NCBI GenBank assembly: GCA_945866505.1
Contig: CAMBHH010000208.1
Location: 1-5,625, forward strand
Direction of reading: 5' to 3'
Length of the DNA stretch: 5,625 nucleotides
Origin: Flavobacterium psychrophilum
GTDB lineage: Bacteria > Bacteroidota > Bacteroidia > Flavobacteriales > Flavobacteriaceae
Shown: positions 4,164-5,625 of the stretch, one piece after another
Layout: each line of letters begins with the position of its first letter
How positions within the stretch are numbered: the first letter of the stretch is position 1
Made by a program: the position numbers and the translations under genes
Notes under the pieces: generated by a model
Seen by the model: the letters and a program-made list of their open reading frames with translations, nothing else
What the model was told of the DNA's origin: nothing
The model's database searches: none

Positions 4164-5625
4164 ATGCTAAAAATCTTCAAGATATCAATGCTTTCGTTGC
4201 GAATCAGGATTTTCCTTTCGATGATTGTATTGATTGTTGTAGCTTCGATAGTGTTGGCGTCCATTTCGATTATTCAATTCAAAAATGAAGCCAAGCAGTA
4301 TCATCAAGAGCGCTTGGAGCACAAAGAAGGTGCCATAAAAGAAAACATCAATTATGTGCTTACCAATACCACTTACCCGCTTACGCCCGATAATTTAGCA
4401 CTCATATTCAAAGATAAAATCCACGAATTATCGGATATTCACAATCTTGAAATTAATATTTACAGTTTAGATGGGCATTTATTAAAATCTTCCAAATCTA
4501 GATTTTCTATCGATGCTGCTGCTCCGCCAGTTCCGAAATACATTCTAAAACTGGTTCAATCTTCTATCGAAAAACGCTATGTTGATATTAAAAACATAGA
4601 CGGAAAAAAGAACCGTTCGTCTTATAGTTTAATTAAAGATGATAAATTCAAGCCTCTGGGAATCCTTAATTTACCTTATGTAGAAGACGATAGTTATTAC
4701 CAAACCGAATTGCAAAATTTCTTGATGGGCTTAGCACAGGTGTATAGTTTTATGCTTTTGGTGGCTTTTGCTGTGGCTTATTTTCTATCTTCCTATATTA
4801 CAAAATCGTTGAAAACCATTTCGGACAAATTAAGCGAAACCACCTTGAATCAAAAAAATGAAAAAATTGTTCTTGAAGCGAGTAGCAAAGAAATCAACCT
4901 TTTGATTAATGCCTACAACGCAATGGTGGATGAGCTCGAAGAAAGTGCCTTGAAATTAGCCCAAAGCGAACGTGAAGAAGCTTGGCAAGAAATGGCAAAA
5001 CAAGTGGCGCACGAAATCAAAAATCCGCTTACGCCAATGCGATTGACGGTGCAAAGTTTCCAGCGAAAATTTGATGCAAACGATCCCAATCTCAAACAAA
5101 AAATTAATGATTATTCCGAAACCTTGATTCAGCAAATTGATACGATGAGTTCCGTGGCTTCGGCCTTTTCGAACTTTGCTTCGATGCCAGCACAACAAAA
5201 TGAAACCTTGAATGTGGTTGAAGTTGTCGAATTGACAATGGATATTTTTAACGAAGAATACGTCCATTTTAAAGCCGAAGAAGAAGAAATTATTTCGAAA
5301 ATTGACAGAACACAACTCATTCGAATTATTACCAATTTAGTAAAAAACGCCATTCAAGCCTTTCCAGAAGATCAAGAGAATAAAGCCGTTTGTGTAAACA
5401 TCAAAAAAATGTTGAACAATATCATTATCACAGTTGCCGACAACGGAATTGGTATTGCGAAAGAAGATTTCAATCGAATTTTTGAACCTAAATTTACCAC
5501 CAAATCTAGCGGAATGGGTTTGGGTCTAGGTATTATCAAAAATATTATCGAAAATTATAAAGGAACAATTACGCTCGAATCTCAAATAGGAAAAGGAACA
5601 ACATTTACGGTTTCGCTTCCAATAA
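4164..5625 (+). CDS. NtrY-like membrane sensor histidine kinase (3' end beyond the window)
   Basis: An open frame of 487 codons from ATG 4164 to the right edge. The order is: transmembrane helix about 14-37, a sensor region of about 150 residues presumably in the periplasm, second transmembrane helix about 186-209, a HAMP-like linker to about 262, then the kinase core. The phosphoacceptor is His283 in VAHEIKNPLTPMRL; HEIKNPLTP is typical of the NtrY group. The ATPase domain has the N box NLVKNAIQAF (Asn391, Asn395), G1 DNGIGI (Asp426), F box IFEPKFTTK and G2 GMGLGLGI (450-457). All catalytic motifs are intact. The frame ends in FTVSLPI, normally the last strand, so only a short tail is missing. 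ATG 4188 (MLSLRIRIF) is an alternative start. No response regulator gene lies in the window, and its signal and partner are unknown. It follows hemJ by 101 bases and may be transcribed with it. Confidence 0.9.
   Translation, partial: MLKIFKISMLSLRIRIFLSMIVLIVVASIVLASISIIQFKNEAKQYHQERLEHKEGAIKENINYVLTNTTYPLTPDNLALIFKDKIHELSDIHNLEINIYSLDGHLLKSSKSRFSIDAAAPPVPKYILKLVQSSIEKRYVDIKNIDGKKNRSSYSLIKDDKFKPLGILNLPYVEDDSYYQTELQNFLMGLAQVYSFMLLVAFAVAYFLSSYITKSLKTISDKLSETTLNQKNEKIVLEASSKEINLLINAYNAMVDELEESALKLAQSEREEAWQEMAKQVAHEIKNPLTPMRLTVQSFQRKFDANDPNLKQKINDYSETLIQQIDTMSSVASAFSNFASMPAQQNETLNVVEVVELTMDIFNEEYVHFKAEEEEIISKIDRTQLIRIITNLVKNAIQAFPEDQENKAVCVNIKKMLNNIIITVADNGIGIAKEDFNRIFEPKFTTKSSGMGLGLGIIKNIIENYKGTITLESQIGKGTTFTVSLPI

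Noticed and set aside
4913..5353. Three overlapping minus-strand open frames
   Set aside because: They lie opposite the conserved kinase core (H box to N box). Their sequences are low-complexity and unlike any protein family, so they are shadows of the kinase gene.
5623..5625. TAA at the extreme right end as the kinase stop codon
   Set aside because: The kinase frame reads CCA ATA A at the edge, so this TAA is out of frame and the gene continues.

Overview
The window looks like chromosomal DNA of a Bacteroidota bacterium, most likely Flavobacterium or a close relative. The reasons are low GC (roughly 28-40% by hand count across genes), start codons preceded by A-rich stretches instead of Shine-Dalgarno sites, TAnnTTTG-type -7 promoter boxes, and a gene set that reads as flavobacterial. 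No single marker proves the genus.

Layout: (1) 1-278, minus strand: the 5' end of hemA (glutamyl-tRNA reductase, first committed step of C5 heme synthesis). (2) 279-506: divergent control region with a good hemA promoter, a probable promoter for the regulator gene, and an array of AAAAGT repeats at about one- or two-turn spacing. (3) 507-1379, plus: an AraC-family regulator with a PchR-like C-terminal domain. (4) 1416-2012: a mazEF type II toxin-antitoxin module, with an 18-20 bp palindrome lying on its promoter and almost touching the mazE start codon. (5) 2036-2413: a small, very AT-rich predicted lipoprotein gene of unknown function. (6) 2415-3428: hemH, ferrochelatase, with an internal cysteine-rich segment typical of one class of [2Fe-2S] ferrochelatases. 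(7) 3430-3491: a long imperfect palindrome of the repeat type. (8) 3505-4062: hemJ, the membrane protoporphyrinogen IX oxidase. (9) 4058-4155: short direct repeats. (10) 4164 to the right edge: an NtrY-like membrane sensor histidine kinase, complete through its ATPase domain but without a stop codon in the window.

How the genes fit together: hemA makes glutamate-1-semialdehyde, the precursor of 5-aminolevulinate. HemJ oxidises protoporphyrinogen IX and HemH inserts iron, so the window holds the first committed and the last two steps of protoporphyrin-dependent heme synthesis. The PchR-like regulator sits between them and is a natural candidate for iron- or heme-responsive control, which is an inference. 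The mazEF-lipoprotein block is AT-richer than its neighbours and ends one base before hemH, so it looks like an insertion that may now supply transcription to hemH. I see no CRISPR array, tRNA, rRNA, transposase or phage gene. The items most worth following up are the phased repeat array, the mazEF operator/leaderless start, the cysteine segment of HemH and the toxin-antitoxin block inside the heme locus.
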